DNA of 64,000 nucleotides from Rhodocyclus purpureus (GTDB lineage: Bacteria; Pseudomonadota; Gammaproteobacteria; Burkholderiales; Rhodocyclaceae), in NCBI RefSeq assembly GCF_016653115.1, contig NZ_NHRX01000067.1, positions 78,389 to 142,388 of the forward strand, read 5' to 3'. A model generated the notes under the pieces. That model had not been told where the DNA came from. It saw only the letters and a list, made by a program, of their open reading frames with translations, and did not search any database. Numbering within the stretch: the first letter of the stretch is position 1; the number at the start of each line of letters is the position of its first letter. Below, in pieces: positions 8,789 through 20,723 of this stretch. The position numbers were made by a program, and so were the translations under genes.

Positions 8789-10200
8789 GCAGCTTCCTCG
8801 GGCAGCGGGTCGTGCCAGGCACAGATTCCCGCGAGCAGTCGATCGGCTTCACGCGGCCCCCAGCTCCCCGGCGCGTAGTCGTGGATCGGCGCACAGTTGC
8901 CGAGCAGCGGCTCGACGATCCGCCAGGATTCGTCGACCGCGTCGTAGCGCGTGAACAGCGCGGTCTCGCCGCGCAGGGCGTCGCCGAGCAGGCGCTCGTA
9001 GGGGCTCATCTCGTCGCTCCAGCGCGGGCGGACGAGCAGGTCCACCTTCTCGCCGACCATCGCCTCGCCGGGCAGCTTGTGCCGCGCGCCGGCCGAGATG
9101 CGCACGTCGGGGCTCAGACGGAAGCGGAAGTCGTTGGCCTCGCAACTGCCGATCTCGTCGAAGATCCGCTGCGGCGGCGGCTTCAGCTGCACGCGTACCT
9201 CGTTCGCGCTCACCGCCATGCGCTTGCCGGCGCGCAGGAAGAAGGGCACGCCTGCCCAGCGCCAGCTGTCGATCGAGAGGCGCAGCGCGACATAGGTCTC
9301 GACCTGCGAGTCGGGTGCCACCCCGGCTTCGGCGCGGTAGCCCAGGTACTGGCCGCGTACCACGTCGGCGGCCGTCGGCGGGCGGATCGCGCGCAGCAGG
9401 CGGGCCTTCTCGTCGCGCAGCGAGTCGGCGTCGCCGGCGACCGGCGCGTCCATCGCCAGCAGCGCGAGCACCTGCAGCAGGTGGTTCTGCACGACGTCGC
9501 GCAAGGCGCCGACTTCCTCGTAGAAGCGGCCGCGCCCCTGCACGCCGGCGTGCTCGGCCAGCGTGATCTCGACGCTGGCGACGTGGTTGCGGTTCCAGAT
9601 CGGTTCGAGGAAGGCATTGGCGAAGCGGAAGTAGAGCAGGTTCTGGATCGCCTCCTTGCCGAGGAAATGGTCGATGCGGTAGATCGCCGACTCGGGAAAG
9701 AATTCGAGCAGCGTCGCGTTCAGTTCGCGTGCCGAGGCCAGGTCGCGGCCGAAGGGCTTCTCGACGATCAGGCGCGCGTCGCGCGTGCACTCGCACCGGT
9801 GCAGCCCGCGCGCGACCGGGACGAACATCGACGGCGGGATGGCCAGGTAGTGCAGCGGGCGCTTGGCGTCGCCGAGCGCCTGGCGCAGGCGGGCGAAGGT
9901 CGCCTCGTCACGGTAGTCGCCATCGACGTAGCGGAGCAGCGCGGCAAGCCGGTCGAAGGCAGAAGCGTCGAAACTGCCGTGCGCTGCCAGGCTCTGGCGC
10001 GCTCGCTCGCGGAACTGCTCCAGATTCCAGCCGGAACGGCCGACGCCGATCACCGGAACCTCGAGTCGTCCACGCCTGACCAGTGCCTGCAGCGCGGGAA
10101 AGATCTTGTTGAAGGCGAGGTCGCCGGTGGCGCCGAAGAAGACGAAGGCGTCGGCGGCAGGTCCCGGAGGGCCAGGAAGGCCTTGGGGAGGCCGGCTCAT
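8785..10200 (-). CDS. zwf: Glucose-6-phosphate 1-dehydrogenase
   Basis: 471 aa. Oxidises glucose 6-phosphate to the lactone with NAD(P)+. [15 protein letters not shown] near the N-terminus is the dinucleotide fingerprint, and RIDHFLGKE holds the catalytic His (about 178). The start is the ATG at 10200, which overlaps the gnd stop as ATGA; the open frame continues far upstream inside gnd but without family similarity. Between gnd and pgl, so all three oxidative-branch steps are co-expressed. Confidence 0.95.
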   Translation of the reverse strand: MSRPPQGLPGPPGPAADAFVFFGATGDLAFNKIFPALQALVRRGRLEVPVIGVGRSGWNLEQFRERARQSLAAHGSFDASAFDRLAALLRYVDGDYRDEATFARLRQALGDAKRPLHYLAIPPSMFVPVARGLHRCECTRDARLIVEKPFGRDLASARELNATLLEFFPESAIYRIDHFLGKEAIQNLLYFRFANAFLEPIWNRNHVASVEITLAEHAGVQGRGRFYEEVGALRDVVQNHLLQVLALLAMDAPVAGDADSLRDEKARLLRAIRPPTAADVVRGQYLGYRAEAGVAPDSQVETYVALRLSIDSWRWAGVPFFLRAGKRMAVSANEVRVQLKPPPQRIFDEIGSCEANDFRFRLSPDVRISAGARHKLPGEAMVGEKVDLLVRPRWSDEMSPYERLLGDALRGETALFTRYDAVDESWRIVEPLLGNCAPIHDYAPGSWGPREADRLLAGICAWHDPLPEEAA

Positions 10201-11222
10201 TGCTCTTCTCCGGGAGGCTTGGGCGCGCCGTGGCCGCCGAACTGCCGGCGCATCGCCGACAGCACGCGGTCGGCGAAGGCTGCGTTGCCACGCGAACTGA
10301 AGCGCTGGTAGAGCGCCGCGCTCAAGACTGGAACGGGCACCCCCGTGTCGATGGCAGCGGCCAGCGTCCACCTGCCCTCGCCGGAATCGGCGACGCTGTC
10401 CGGGAAGCCGGCAAGCTCGGCGTCGGCGGCCAGCGCCGCGGCGGTGAGGTCGAGCAGCCACGAGCCGATCACGCTGCCGCGCCGCCACAGCTCGGCGATC
10501 GCCGGCAGGTCGAACTGGTAGCGGTAGTGCTCGGGGTGGCGCAGCGGCGTCGTCTCGGCGTCGGCTGCGTGCTGGTGCAGCCCGGCATCGGCGTGGCGCA
10601 GCAGGTTGAGTCCCTCGGCGTAGGCGGCCATCAGCCCGTACTCGATGCCGTTATGCACCATCTTGACGAAGTGACCGGCACCGTGCGGACCGCAGTGCAG
10701 CCAGCCCTCGGTGGCGCTGTCGCGGCGCCGCCCCGGGGTCGCCGGCGCCGCATCGACGCCGGGCGCGAGGGTCGCGAAGATCGGTGCCAGCCGGTCGACG
10801 ATTGCGGACTCGCCGCCGATCATCAGGCAATAGCCGCGTTCGAGCCCGGCGACGCCGCCGCTGGTGCCGACGTCGAGGTAGTGGATGCCTGCCGCCTGCA
10901 GCTCTGCAGCGCGCCGGATGTCGTCTTGATGGCAGGAGTTGCCGCCGTCGATGACGATGTCGCCGGCCCGCAGATGCGGAACGAGTTCGGCGATCTGCCG
11001 GTCGACGAGCGCCGCCGGCAGCATCAGCCAGAGGACGCGCGGCGCTTCCTGCAGTCCGGCGAGGAGTTCCGCGGGCGAACCCGCGACCTCGACGCCGCCC
11101 GCCTGCGCGCGTTCGCGCGCCGCCGCGTCGGGATCGAGGCCGAGCACCCGGTGACCGCCGCGCCGCAGACGCAACGCCATGTTGGCGCCCATCCTCCCCT
11201 GTCCGATCATTCCCAGTTCCAT
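10197..11222 (-). CDS. gnd: 6-phosphogluconate dehydrogenase, decarboxylating (short form)
   Basis: 341 aa, the short GndA/YqeC-like form rather than the 470-aa NADP form of E. coli. N-terminal Rossmann fingerprint [13 protein letters not shown], then [24 protein letters not shown] and the catalytic [10 protein letters not shown]. Converts 6-phosphogluconate to ribulose 5-phosphate and CO2. The short forms are often NAD-dependent, which fits but is not proved here. First gene of the operon; its TGA overlaps the zwf ATG. Confidence 0.9.
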   Translation of the reverse strand: MELGMIGQGRMGANMALRLRRGGHRVLGLDPDAAARERAQAGGVEVAGSPAELLAGLQEAPRVLWLMLPAALVDRQIAELVPHLRAGDIVIDGGNSCHQDDIRRAAELQAAGIHYLDVGTSGGVAGLERGYCLMIGGESAIVDRLAPIFATLAPGVDAAPATPGRRRDSATEGWLHCGPHGAGHFVKMVHNGIEYGLMAAYAEGLNLLRHADAGLHQHAADAETTPLRHPEHYRYQFDLPAIAELWRRGSVIGSWLLDLTAAALAADAELAGFPDSVADSGEGRWTLAAAIDTGVPVPVLSAALYQRFSSRGNAAFADRVLSAMRRQFGGHGAPKPPGEEQ

Positions 11223-11338
11223 GCCCGCTCCCCGAGAGAGTGCCTGCCCAAGGCTTCCGGGATGCCGCCGCGTGTGCTGACGGAATCACCGACCGCCGTG
11301 GAATGCGACCGGCACGCGCGCAGCGAGTTCCCCGGCGC

Positions 11339-12172
11339 TCAGGCGTGCTTGCGTGTCGCCGGATCCTGCCGGTAGAAGGCGGTGAGCAGCGCGTACAGCT
11401 CGGGAAAACGCGCCTGCAGGAGCGTTGGCGTCTCGAAGAAGGATTCGCTCATCACCGCGAAGAATTCGGCGGGGCTCTCGGCGCCATAGGGATCGAGTCC
11501 CGAGGGCAGGCAGAAGTCGTCTGCGGCGTCTTCCGGCGCTCCTGCTGCCGCGCAGGCTTCCTCGGCGGCATCGACCTCGGCGCAGAAGTCCTCCCAGGCG
11601 TCGAACAACGTCTCCTCCCACTGCGTGCGGCTGATCGTGCGCGGCAGGGGCGGGATGCCGTCGGCCTCGCCGTTGCACATGTCGAGCTTGTGCGCGAATT
11701 CGTGGATGACCACGTTGTAGCCGGCGCCGGCCATCTGCGCGTCGCTCCAGGAGATCAAGAGCGGGCCGCCGGCCCAGGCTTCGCCGGAGGCGATCTCGTC
11801 GTATTCGTGCACGACCCCGAACTCGTCCTCGACGCTGCGCGGGATGACGAACTCGTCGGGGTAGACGACGATGCCGACCCAGCCCGCGTAGGCACGCAGG
11901 CCAAGGTTGAGGATCGGCAGGCAGCCCTGGGCGGCGATCGAGACGCACATCGCGTCGTCGAGTTCCAGCCCGCCGGCGCTGGAAAACTCTTTCTCGCCGA
12001 GGAACTCCTGGCACAGCGCGCGCAGGCGGCACTTTTCATCGTCGTCGAGCGCGTCGAGGAAGGGCAGGCCGGCGAGGGTCGCCTGCCAGAGCTCGTCCGG
12101 GATCTGCGGGCGCTCGCCGGTTACCCGTCCGAAGACGCGCCCGAGCGTCCGTCCGAGCAGTTTTCCGATCAT
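11339..12172 (-). CDS. mtfA: MtfA-family zinc peptidase
   Basis: 277 aa cytosolic zincin with HEFAHKLD (His157-His161), the MtfA signature, preceded by GYNVVIHEF and followed by a conserved SPAEFFAVMSE segment. In E. coli MtfA binds the repressor Mlc and so affects glucose PTS expression; whether that holds here is unknown. AAGGAAATC sits before the ATG. Divergent from relA across a symmetric promoter region. Confidence 0.9.
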   Translation of the reverse strand: MIGKLLGRTLGRVFGRVTGERPQIPDELWQATLAGLPFLDALDDDEKCRLRALCQEFLGEKEFSSAGGLELDDAMCVSIAAQGCLPILNLGLRAYAGWVGIVVYPDEFVIPRSVEDEFGVVHEYDEIASGEAWAGGPLLISWSDAQMAGAGYNVVIHEFAHKLDMCNGEADGIPPLPRTISRTQWEETLFDAWEDFCAEVDAAEEACAAAGAPEDAADDFCLPSGLDPYGAESPAEFFAVMSESFFETPTLLQARFPELYALLTAFYRQDPATRKHA

Positions 12173-12199
12173 GATTTCCTTGTCCGGCCGAAAAAGCGA

Positions 12200-12260
12200 A
12201 TTATCCCCGATTCACCGCTGCGCCAAACTCTCCCACATGCGCCAGCGGATCGGGGATAAT
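12200..12260. promoter_or_regulatory. Symmetric divergent promoter region of mtfA and relA
   Basis: ATTATCCCCGAT (12200-12211) and ATCGGGGATAAT (12249-12260) are exact reverse complements, 37 bp apart. Each arm contains GATAAT, a 5/6 match to the -10 consensus, oriented toward its own gene. The similarity extends inward as GCGC(C)AGCGG. For relA the -10 ends 7 nt before the ATG; for mtfA it leaves room for a leader with a Shine-Dalgarno. The -35 elements are poor on both sides. Confidence 0.5.
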
Positions 12261-12267
12261 CCTTGTC

Positions 12268-14514
12268 ATGGTTTCAGTCGTCCATTCCCTAGCCGCGCTC
12301 AGCGACCCCGAAGAATCCATCGCCACCCTGAGTCATGGCCTCACGGCCGACGAGGCGGCGCGCCTGCGCGAGGCGGTCGAGTTTGCGCGTTCGTCCTATG
12401 GCAACGAGGCGCTCGGTACCCACGAGAGCGTCTGGTCGCACGCCCTCGGCATGGCGCTGATCGTCGCCGGGCTACGCCTCGACGTCGATTCGCGCATCGC
12501 CGCCCTGCTGTTCGCTTATCCGGGCCTGATGGGCGGGGAGGGCAAGGAGGGAGAAGTGGCGGCCGAGGAGCAGATCGCGGCGCGCTTCGGTCGCCCGGTT
12601 GCGCAACTCGTCGCCGGCATCACCCGCCTGACCCGCCTGCGCCCGATCGCGCGCGGCTTCCTGCGCGACGCCGGCGAGGACCCGAACGAGGCCAAGGCGC
12701 AGATCGAGGTGCTGCGCAAGATGCTGCTGGCGATGGTCGAGGACATCCGCGTCGTCCTCCTGCGCCTCGCTTCGCGCACGCAGACGCTGCGCTACTACGC
12801 GGCGAATCCGGCCGAACTGCGCGTCACGGTCGCGCGCGAGACGCTCGAACTGTATTCGCCGCTCGCCAACCGGCTCGGCGTCTGGGAACTGAAGTGGGAA
12901 CTCGAGGACCTCTCCTTCCGTTTCCTGCATCCCGACATCTACAGGAAGATCGCCACCCAGCTCGACGAGAAGCGGATCGAGCGCGAGCAGTTCATCACCG
13001 ACGCCATCGCACGCCTGCGTGAGGAACTGGCCAACGCCGGCGTTCATGATGTCGAGATCTACGGGCGACCGAAGCACATCTACAGCATCTGGAACAAGAT
13101 GCGCAAGAAGGGCGTCGAGTTTTCCGAGGTCCATGACGTCAGGGCGCTCCGCGTCATCGTCGACGAGGTGAAGGACTGCTACACGGTGCTCGGCATCGCC
13201 CACAACCTGTGGACGCCGATCCCCAAGGAGTTCGACGACTACATCTCGCACCCCAAGGGCAACTATTACCGTTCGCTGCATACCGCGGTGCGCTGCCGGG
13301 ACGGGCGCAGCCTGGAGGTGCAGATCCGCACGCGCGAGATGCACCGCCACGCCGAACTCGGCGTCGCCGCGCACTGGCGTTACAAGGAGGGCAGCAAGCC
13401 CGCCGGCGGCGAGGACTACGACGAGAAGATCGCGCTCCTGCGCCAGTTGCTGCAGTGGAAGGACGAAGTCGCCGACTCTGCGGACTGGGTGCAGCGCTAC
13501 AAGCAGGCCGAACTCGACGAGACGATCTACGTACTGACGCCGCAGGGACGCGTGGTGCCCTTGCCGCGCGGCGCGACGCCGATCGACTTCGCCTACCGCG
13601 TGCATACCGATCTCGGCCACCGCTGCCGTGGCGCGCGCGTCAACGGCGCGCTGGTGACGCTCAACACGCCGCTGCAGAACGGCCAGCGCGTCGAGATCAT
13701 CGCCGCCAAGCAGGGCGGACCCTCGCGCGACTGGCTTAATCCGGCGCAGCATTACCTCGGCACGCCGCGCGCGCGCGCCAAGGTGCGCCAGTGGTTTGCC
13801 GGCCTCGCGCACGACGAGTCGCTGGCCGAGGGGCGCACCCTGGTCATGCGCGAACTGCAGCGCATCGGCCTGACCAACGCCAACCTCGACGACATGGCCG
13901 GACGGCTCGGGCTGGCCGGCAGCGAGCAGATGCTGATCGCCTTCGCACGCGGCGAGATCGGCCCGCGCGCGCTGCAGGTCGCCGCGCGTGGCGGCGCAGC
14001 GGCCCAGCCTGCGGCGACGGAAGCGGCGCCGGAAATGGCGGCGCCGCTGAAGAAGCCGAAGGCGAAGGAGGGCGACTCGGGCATCCTGATCGTCGGTGTC
14101 GACAAGCTGATGACCTCGCTGGCCGGCTGCTGCAAGCCGGCGCCGCCCGACGCGATCATCGGCTTCGTCACGCGCGGCAAGGGGGTGTCGATCCACCGCG
14201 CCGACTGCTCGAACGTCGCCAACATGTCGCTGCGCCATCCGGAGCGCCTGATCGAGACGGCGTGGGGGATCGGCGGTGGCGGCGTCTTCGCCGTCGATGT
14301 CGTGGTCGAGGCCAACGACCGCCAGGGCCTGCTGCGCGATGTTTCCGAAGTCTTCTCGCGCGAGAAGATCAACGTCACCGCGGTCAACACGCTGTCGCGG
14401 CAGGGTGCCGCGCGCATGAGTTTCACGGTCGAGATCAGCGACATCGATCACTTGAAGCGCACCCTGGCGACGATCCGCGAGGTGTCGGGCGTCGTCGACG
14501 CCCGCCGCGCCTGA
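12268..14514 (+). CDS. relA: RelA, GTP/GDP pyrophosphokinase ((p)ppGpp synthetase I)
   Basis: 748 aa. Order: degenerate HD domain (about 40-200; the hydrolase HD motif is replaced by LFAYPGL), synthetase domain (about 235-360) with EFDD at 321-324, TGS (IYVLTPQGRVVPLP), and a C-terminal ACT domain. EXDD instead of RXKD, plus the degraded HD site, marks the monofunctional RelA type and not bifunctional SpoT. It makes the stringent-response alarmone when uncharged tRNA reaches the ribosome. There is no Shine-Dalgarno before the ATG and a -10-like GATAAT ends 7 nt upstream. Confidence 0.93.
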   Translation: MVSVVHSLAALSDPEESIATLSHGLTADEAARLREAVEFARSSYGNEALGTHESVWSHALGMALIVAGLRLDVDSRIAALLFAYPGLMGGEGKEGEVAAEEQIAARFGRPVAQLVAGITRLTRLRPIARGFLRDAGEDPNEAKAQIEVLRKMLLAMVEDIRVVLLRLASRTQTLRYYAANPAELRVTVARETLELYSPLANRLGVWELKWELEDLSFRFLHPDIYRKIATQLDEKRIEREQFITDAIARLREELANAGVHDVEIYGRPKHIYSIWNKMRKKGVEFSEVHDVRALRVIVDEVKDCYTVLGIAHNLWTPIPKEFDDYISHPKGNYYRSLHTAVRCRDGRSLEVQIRTREMHRHAELGVAAHWRYKEGSKPAGGEDYDEKIALLRQLLQWKDEVADSADWVQRYKQAELDETIYVLTPQGRVVPLPRGATPIDFAYRVHTDLGHRCRGARVNGALVTLNTPLQNGQRVEIIAAKQGGPSRDWLNPAQHYLGTPRARAKVRQWFAGLAHDESLAEGRTLVMRELQRIGLTNANLDDMAGRLGLAGSEQMLIAFARGEIGPRALQVAARGGAAAQPAATEAAPEMAAPLKKPKAKEGDSGILIVGVDKLMTSLAGCCKPAPPDAIIGFVTRGKGVSIHRADCSNVANMSLRHPERLIETAWGIGGGGVFAVDVVVEANDRQGLLRDVSEVFSREKINVTAVNTLSRQGAARMSFTVEISDIDHLKRTLATIREVSGVVDARRA

Positions 14515-14552
14515 GCGCCGGTTCAGCACATCCCGCGCGGACCAGGGAGCGC

Positions 14553-14590
14553 GTGGGAGCGGCGGCAGCCGCGAACGGGCTGCCGCCTTT
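14553..14590. terminator. REP-like hairpin between convergent relA and ppk
   Basis: GGCGGCAG (14561-14568) pairs perfectly with CTGCCGCC (14580-14587), then TTT. It begins with the same GTGGGAGCGGCGGCAGCCGCG found at 6198, so it is a REP-like element placed where a bidirectional terminator would be useful. Confidence 0.5.
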
Positions 14591-14598
14591 CGCCGGGT

Positions 14599-16716
14599 CT
14601 AGGGTTGCAGCAGCTCGCTCAGCTCGCGCTGTGCCGAGCGCGGCTGGCCGCGCCCGCTGCGGCGGTGGTAGCCGCCGTCGCCGTCCATCTCCCAGGCGCC
14701 CTGGTTGTCGCGCAGGTAGGTCTGCAGGCCCTCGACGATGACGCGGCGCTTCAGCTTGCGATCGAGGATCGGGAAGGCGAGCTCGATGCGACGGAAGAAG
14801 TTGCGGTCCATCCAGTCGGCCGACGACAGATAGACCTTTTCCTCGCCGCCGGCGTGGAAGCAGAAGACGCGGTGGTGTTCGAGGAAGCGGCCGATGATCG
14901 AGCGCACGCGGATGTTGTCCGAGAGTCCCGGAACACCCGGGCGCAGGGCGCACACGCCGCGCACGATGAGGTCGATCCTGACGCCGGCCTGCGAGGCCTC
15001 GTAGAGCGCGGCGATCGTTTCCGGTTCGAGCAGCGAGTTCATCTTGGCGATGATGCGCGCCTTCTGCCCGGCGCGCGCGGCCTCGGCTTCGGCGCGGATC
15101 GCGGCGATGATGTTCGACTGCAGCGTGAACGGTGCCTGCCACAGGTGCGTCAAGGTCTGCGCGCGGCCGAGGCCGGTGAGCTGCTTGAACACCTCGCTGA
15201 CGTCGTTGCCGATCTCCTCGTTGCAGGTGAGCAGCCCGAAGTCGGTGTACATGCGCGCCGTGCGCGGGTGGTAGTTGCCGGTGCCGAGATGCACGTAGCG
15301 CCGCAGCAGGCTGCCGCCGCTGCCGGCGTCGTTCACCTGTTCGCGGCGCACGACCATCAGCATCTTGGCGTGGGTCTTGTAGCCGACGACGCCATAGACC
15401 ACGTGCGCGCCGACTTCCTCGAGCTTGGTTGCCCAGCCGATGTTCGCCTCCTCGTCGAAGCGCGCCATCAGCTCGACGACGACGGTGACTTCCTTGCCGT
15501 TCTGCGCGGCGCGGATCAGCGACTGCATCAGCACCGAATCGGTGCCGGTGCGATAGACGGTCATCTTGATCGCGACCACCTGCGGGTCGGTGGCCGCGCG
15601 ATCGAGCAGGTCGATCACCGGCGTGAAGCTCTGGTAGGGATGGTGCAGCAGGATGTCGCCGGCGCGGACGCTGTCGAAGATGTCGCAGTTGCTCCTGGCC
15701 AGCGCCTTCGGCGTCCCCGGCTTGAAGGAGGGGAATTTCAGGTCGTCGCGCGCAACCCGGTCGGGCACCTGCATCACGCGCACGAGATTGACCGGACCGG
15801 CGACGCGGTAGAGGTCGTTCTCCGAGAGGTTGAACTGCGCGAGCAGGAAGTCGGCCATCGCCGGCGAGCAGTTGTCGGCGACTTCGAGGCGGACCGCGTC
15901 GCCGAAGTGCCGCTGCGGCAGTTCGCCCTGGATCGTCGTGCGCAGGTTCTTCACTTCTTCCTCGTCGACGAAGAGGTCGCTGTTGCGCGTGACGCGGAAC
16001 TGGTAGCAGCCGAGCACGTTCATCCCGGAGAACAGTTCGCCGACGAACTCGTGCAGGACCGAGGAGAGGAAGACGAAGGCATAGGGGCAGTCGCACAGCT
16101 CGCGCGGCAGCAGGATCACGCGCGGCAGCACGCGCGGCGCCTGCACGATGGCGGCGTCGGAACTGCGCCCGAAGGCGTCCTTGCCTTCGAGTTCGATGGC
16201 GAAGTTGAGGCTCTTGTTGAGGACGCGCGGGAAGGGGTGCGAGGGGTCGAGTCCGATCGGCGTCAGTACCGGCATCACCTCGCGCAGGAAGAAGCCGCGG
16301 ATCCACTCGCGCTGCGGCTCGTTCCAGTCCGAGCGGCGCAGGAAGCGGATGCCTTCGGCGTCGAGCGCAGGCAGGATTTCCTGGTTGAACAGCGCGTACT
16401 GCGTCTCGATCAGGGCGCGCGCTTCGGCGCTGACGCGCAGCAGGTTTTCCTGCGCCGACAGGCCGTCGGTGGTGATCGCCTGCGAGCCGAGCTTGATCTG
16501 TTCCTTGAGTCCGGCAACGCGGATCTCGAAGAACTCGTCCAGGTTGCTGCTGACGATGCACAGGAAGCGCAGTCGTTCGAGCAGCGGATGGCGCGGGTCC
16601 TGCGCCTGCGCCAGCACGCGCCGGTTGAACGCGAGCAGCCCGAGTTCGCGGTTGAGGAAGTGTTCCGGGGGGAGTTGCAGCGCGGCGTGGCGCTCGGAGA
16701 GGGTGTGCGTAGGCAT
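14599..16716 (-). CDS. ppk: Polyphosphate kinase 1
   Basis: 705 aa from the ATG at 16716, where conserved PPK sequence begins (EHFLNRELGLLAFNRRVL, SNLDEFFEIRVAGL). Polymerises the ATP gamma-phosphate into polyphosphate at the inner membrane. The autophosphorylated His is about 449 in GYKTHAKM, with a second conserved site around EHHRVF and VYLSSADWM near 615-635. No clear Shine-Dalgarno. The open frame extends upstream but leaves the family. Convergent with relA and divergent from gyrA. Confidence 0.95.
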   Translation of the reverse strand: MPTHTLSERHAALQLPPEHFLNRELGLLAFNRRVLAQAQDPRHPLLERLRFLCIVSSNLDEFFEIRVAGLKEQIKLGSQAITTDGLSAQENLLRVSAEARALIETQYALFNQEILPALDAEGIRFLRRSDWNEPQREWIRGFFLREVMPVLTPIGLDPSHPFPRVLNKSLNFAIELEGKDAFGRSSDAAIVQAPRVLPRVILLPRELCDCPYAFVFLSSVLHEFVGELFSGMNVLGCYQFRVTRNSDLFVDEEEVKNLRTTIQGELPQRHFGDAVRLEVADNCSPAMADFLLAQFNLSENDLYRVAGPVNLVRVMQVPDRVARDDLKFPSFKPGTPKALARSNCDIFDSVRAGDILLHHPYQSFTPVIDLLDRAATDPQVVAIKMTVYRTGTDSVLMQSLIRAAQNGKEVTVVVELMARFDEEANIGWATKLEEVGAHVVYGVVGYKTHAKMLMVVRREQVNDAGSGGSLLRRYVHLGTGNYHPRTARMYTDFGLLTCNEEIGNDVSEVFKQLTGLGRAQTLTHLWQAPFTLQSNIIAAIRAEAEAARAGQKARIIAKMNSLLEPETIAALYEASQAGVRIDLIVRGVCALRPGVPGLSDNIRVRSIIGRFLEHHRVFCFHAGGEEKVYLSSADWMDRNFFRRIELAFPILDRKLKRRVIVEGLQTYLRDNQGAWEMDGDGGYHRRSGRGQPRSAQRELSELLQP

Positions 16717-16990
16717 GGGCAGGAGGACCGTTAGTGGCTGAACTGGCAGCACGCCATTATGTTGCAGCGATGTTACACGGGGATGACGATCGGCGCGCCG
16801 ACCCCTTCCCGATAGTACACCCAAATACGCGCACGGCCCAACGCTGCCTGCCGCTGCGGGCGCTGGCGCGCTTCCCTCGCGCCGTGCCGGGCAGGCGCTC
16901 GCCACGCCCGGCACGGCGGGCATGGTAGAATCGGAAGCTTTACCGAGCTGGACGGCACCCTGCCAAAGCCCCGCTTTCACCGGATAGAAG
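16717..16990. other. Divergent ppk/gyrA intergenic region
   Basis: 274 bp. A -10-like TAGAAT lies at 16926-16931 facing gyrA, about 60 nt before its ATG, but no -35 partner was found at 16-18 bp. I looked for a Pho box facing ppk and found nothing convincing. Confidence 0.35.
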
Positions 16991-19639
<2,649 letters not shown>

Positions 19640-19643
19640 GAAG

Positions 19644-20723
19644 ATGGCGCGCGTTTGGAACTTCAGTGCCGGGCCGGCGACCCTGCCCCTGCCCGTGCTC
19701 GAGCGGATTCGTGACGAGTTGCTCGACTGGCACGGGGCAGGCATGGGCGTGATGGAGATGAGCCATCGCGGCAAGCAGTTCACCTCGATCATCGAGGCGG
19801 CCGAGGCCGACCTGCGTGAGCTGCTCAATATTCCGGCGAACTACCGGGTGCTCTTCCTGCAGGGCGGCGCGACCCAGCAGTTTGCGCAGATTCCCATGAA
19901 CCTGCTCGGTGCCGGACGTTCGGCAGACTACATCGTCACCGGCGCCTGGTCGAAGAAGGCCTTTGCCGAGGCGAAGCGCTTCGGCGCCGTGCGCTGCGCC
20001 GCGTCGACCGAGGCCGAGGGCTTCCTGAACCTGCCGAAGGCCCACGACTTCGACGCGGCCGCCGCCTATGTGCACCTGTGCACCAACGAGACGATCCACG
20101 GCGTCGAGTATCTCGCCGATCCCGTGCTGCCCGGCGCGGCGCCGCTGGTGGCCGACATGAGCTCGCATCTCCTGTCTCGGCCGGTCGATGTCAGTCGCTA
20201 CGGCATGATCTACGGCGGCGCGCAGAAGAACGTCGGCCCGGCGGGATTGACCCTGGTCATCGTTCGCGACGACCTCGTCGGCCATGCGCCTGCGTCTATA
20301 CCGACGGTGATGGACTACGCGGTGCAGGCCGCCAATGGCTCGATGCTGAACACGCCCCCGACCTTCCCCATCTACGCCGCCGGCCTCGTCTTCCAGTGGC
20401 TCAAGGCCGAGGGCGGCCTGGCCGCGATCGACCGCGTCAATGCCGAGAAGGCGGCGCTGCTCTACGCCTGCATCGACAACTCGGGCGGCTTCTACCGCAA
20501 CCCGGTCGATCCGGCCTGTCGCTCGCGCATGAACGTCCCGTTCACGCTGGCCGACCCTGCGCTCGATGCGGCCTTCCTCGCCGAGAGCCAGCAGGCCGGC
20601 CTCGTCGGCCTCAAGGGGCACAAGTCCTTCGGCGGCATGCGCGCTTCGATCTACAACGCGCTGCCGCTCTCCGGCGTGCAGGCGCTGGTCGAGTTCATGA
20701 ACGAGTTCGCGAGGCGGCACTGA
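19644..20723 (+). CDS. serC: Phosphoserine aminotransferase
   Basis: 359 aa PLP enzyme converting 3-phosphohydroxypyruvate to phosphoserine (also used in PLP synthesis). Begins VWNFSAGPATLP, with FLQGGATQQFAQIPMNL and the PLP-lysine region YGGAQKNVGPAGL. Start 19644 has GAGGAATAGGAAG just upstream, overlapping the gyrA end; an in-frame upstream ATG inside gyrA is rejected. TGATG junction with pheA. Confidence 0.96.
   Translation: MARVWNFSAGPATLPLPVLERIRDELLDWHGAGMGVMEMSHRGKQFTSIIEAAEADLRELLNIPANYRVLFLQGGATQQFAQIPMNLLGAGRSADYIVTGAWSKKAFAEAKRFGAVRCAASTEAEGFLNLPKAHDFDAAAAYVHLCTNETIHGVEYLADPVLPGAAPLVADMSSHLLSRPVDVSRYGMIYGGAQKNVGPAGLTLVIVRDDLVGHAPASIPTVMDYAVQAANGSMLNTPPTFPIYAAGLVFQWLKAEGGLAAIDRVNAEKAALLYACIDNSGGFYRNPVDPACRSRMNVPFTLADPALDAAFLAESQQAGLVGLKGHKSFGGMRASIYNALPLSGVQALVEFMNEFARRH

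Noticed and set aside
12268-14514. SpoT rather than RelA
   Set aside because: The HD hydrolase motif is replaced and the synthetase carries EFDD, the RelA type.
16717-16990. Pho box upstream of ppk
   Set aside because: Only partial matches such as ATGTTACAC were seen; no two direct repeats at the right spacing.
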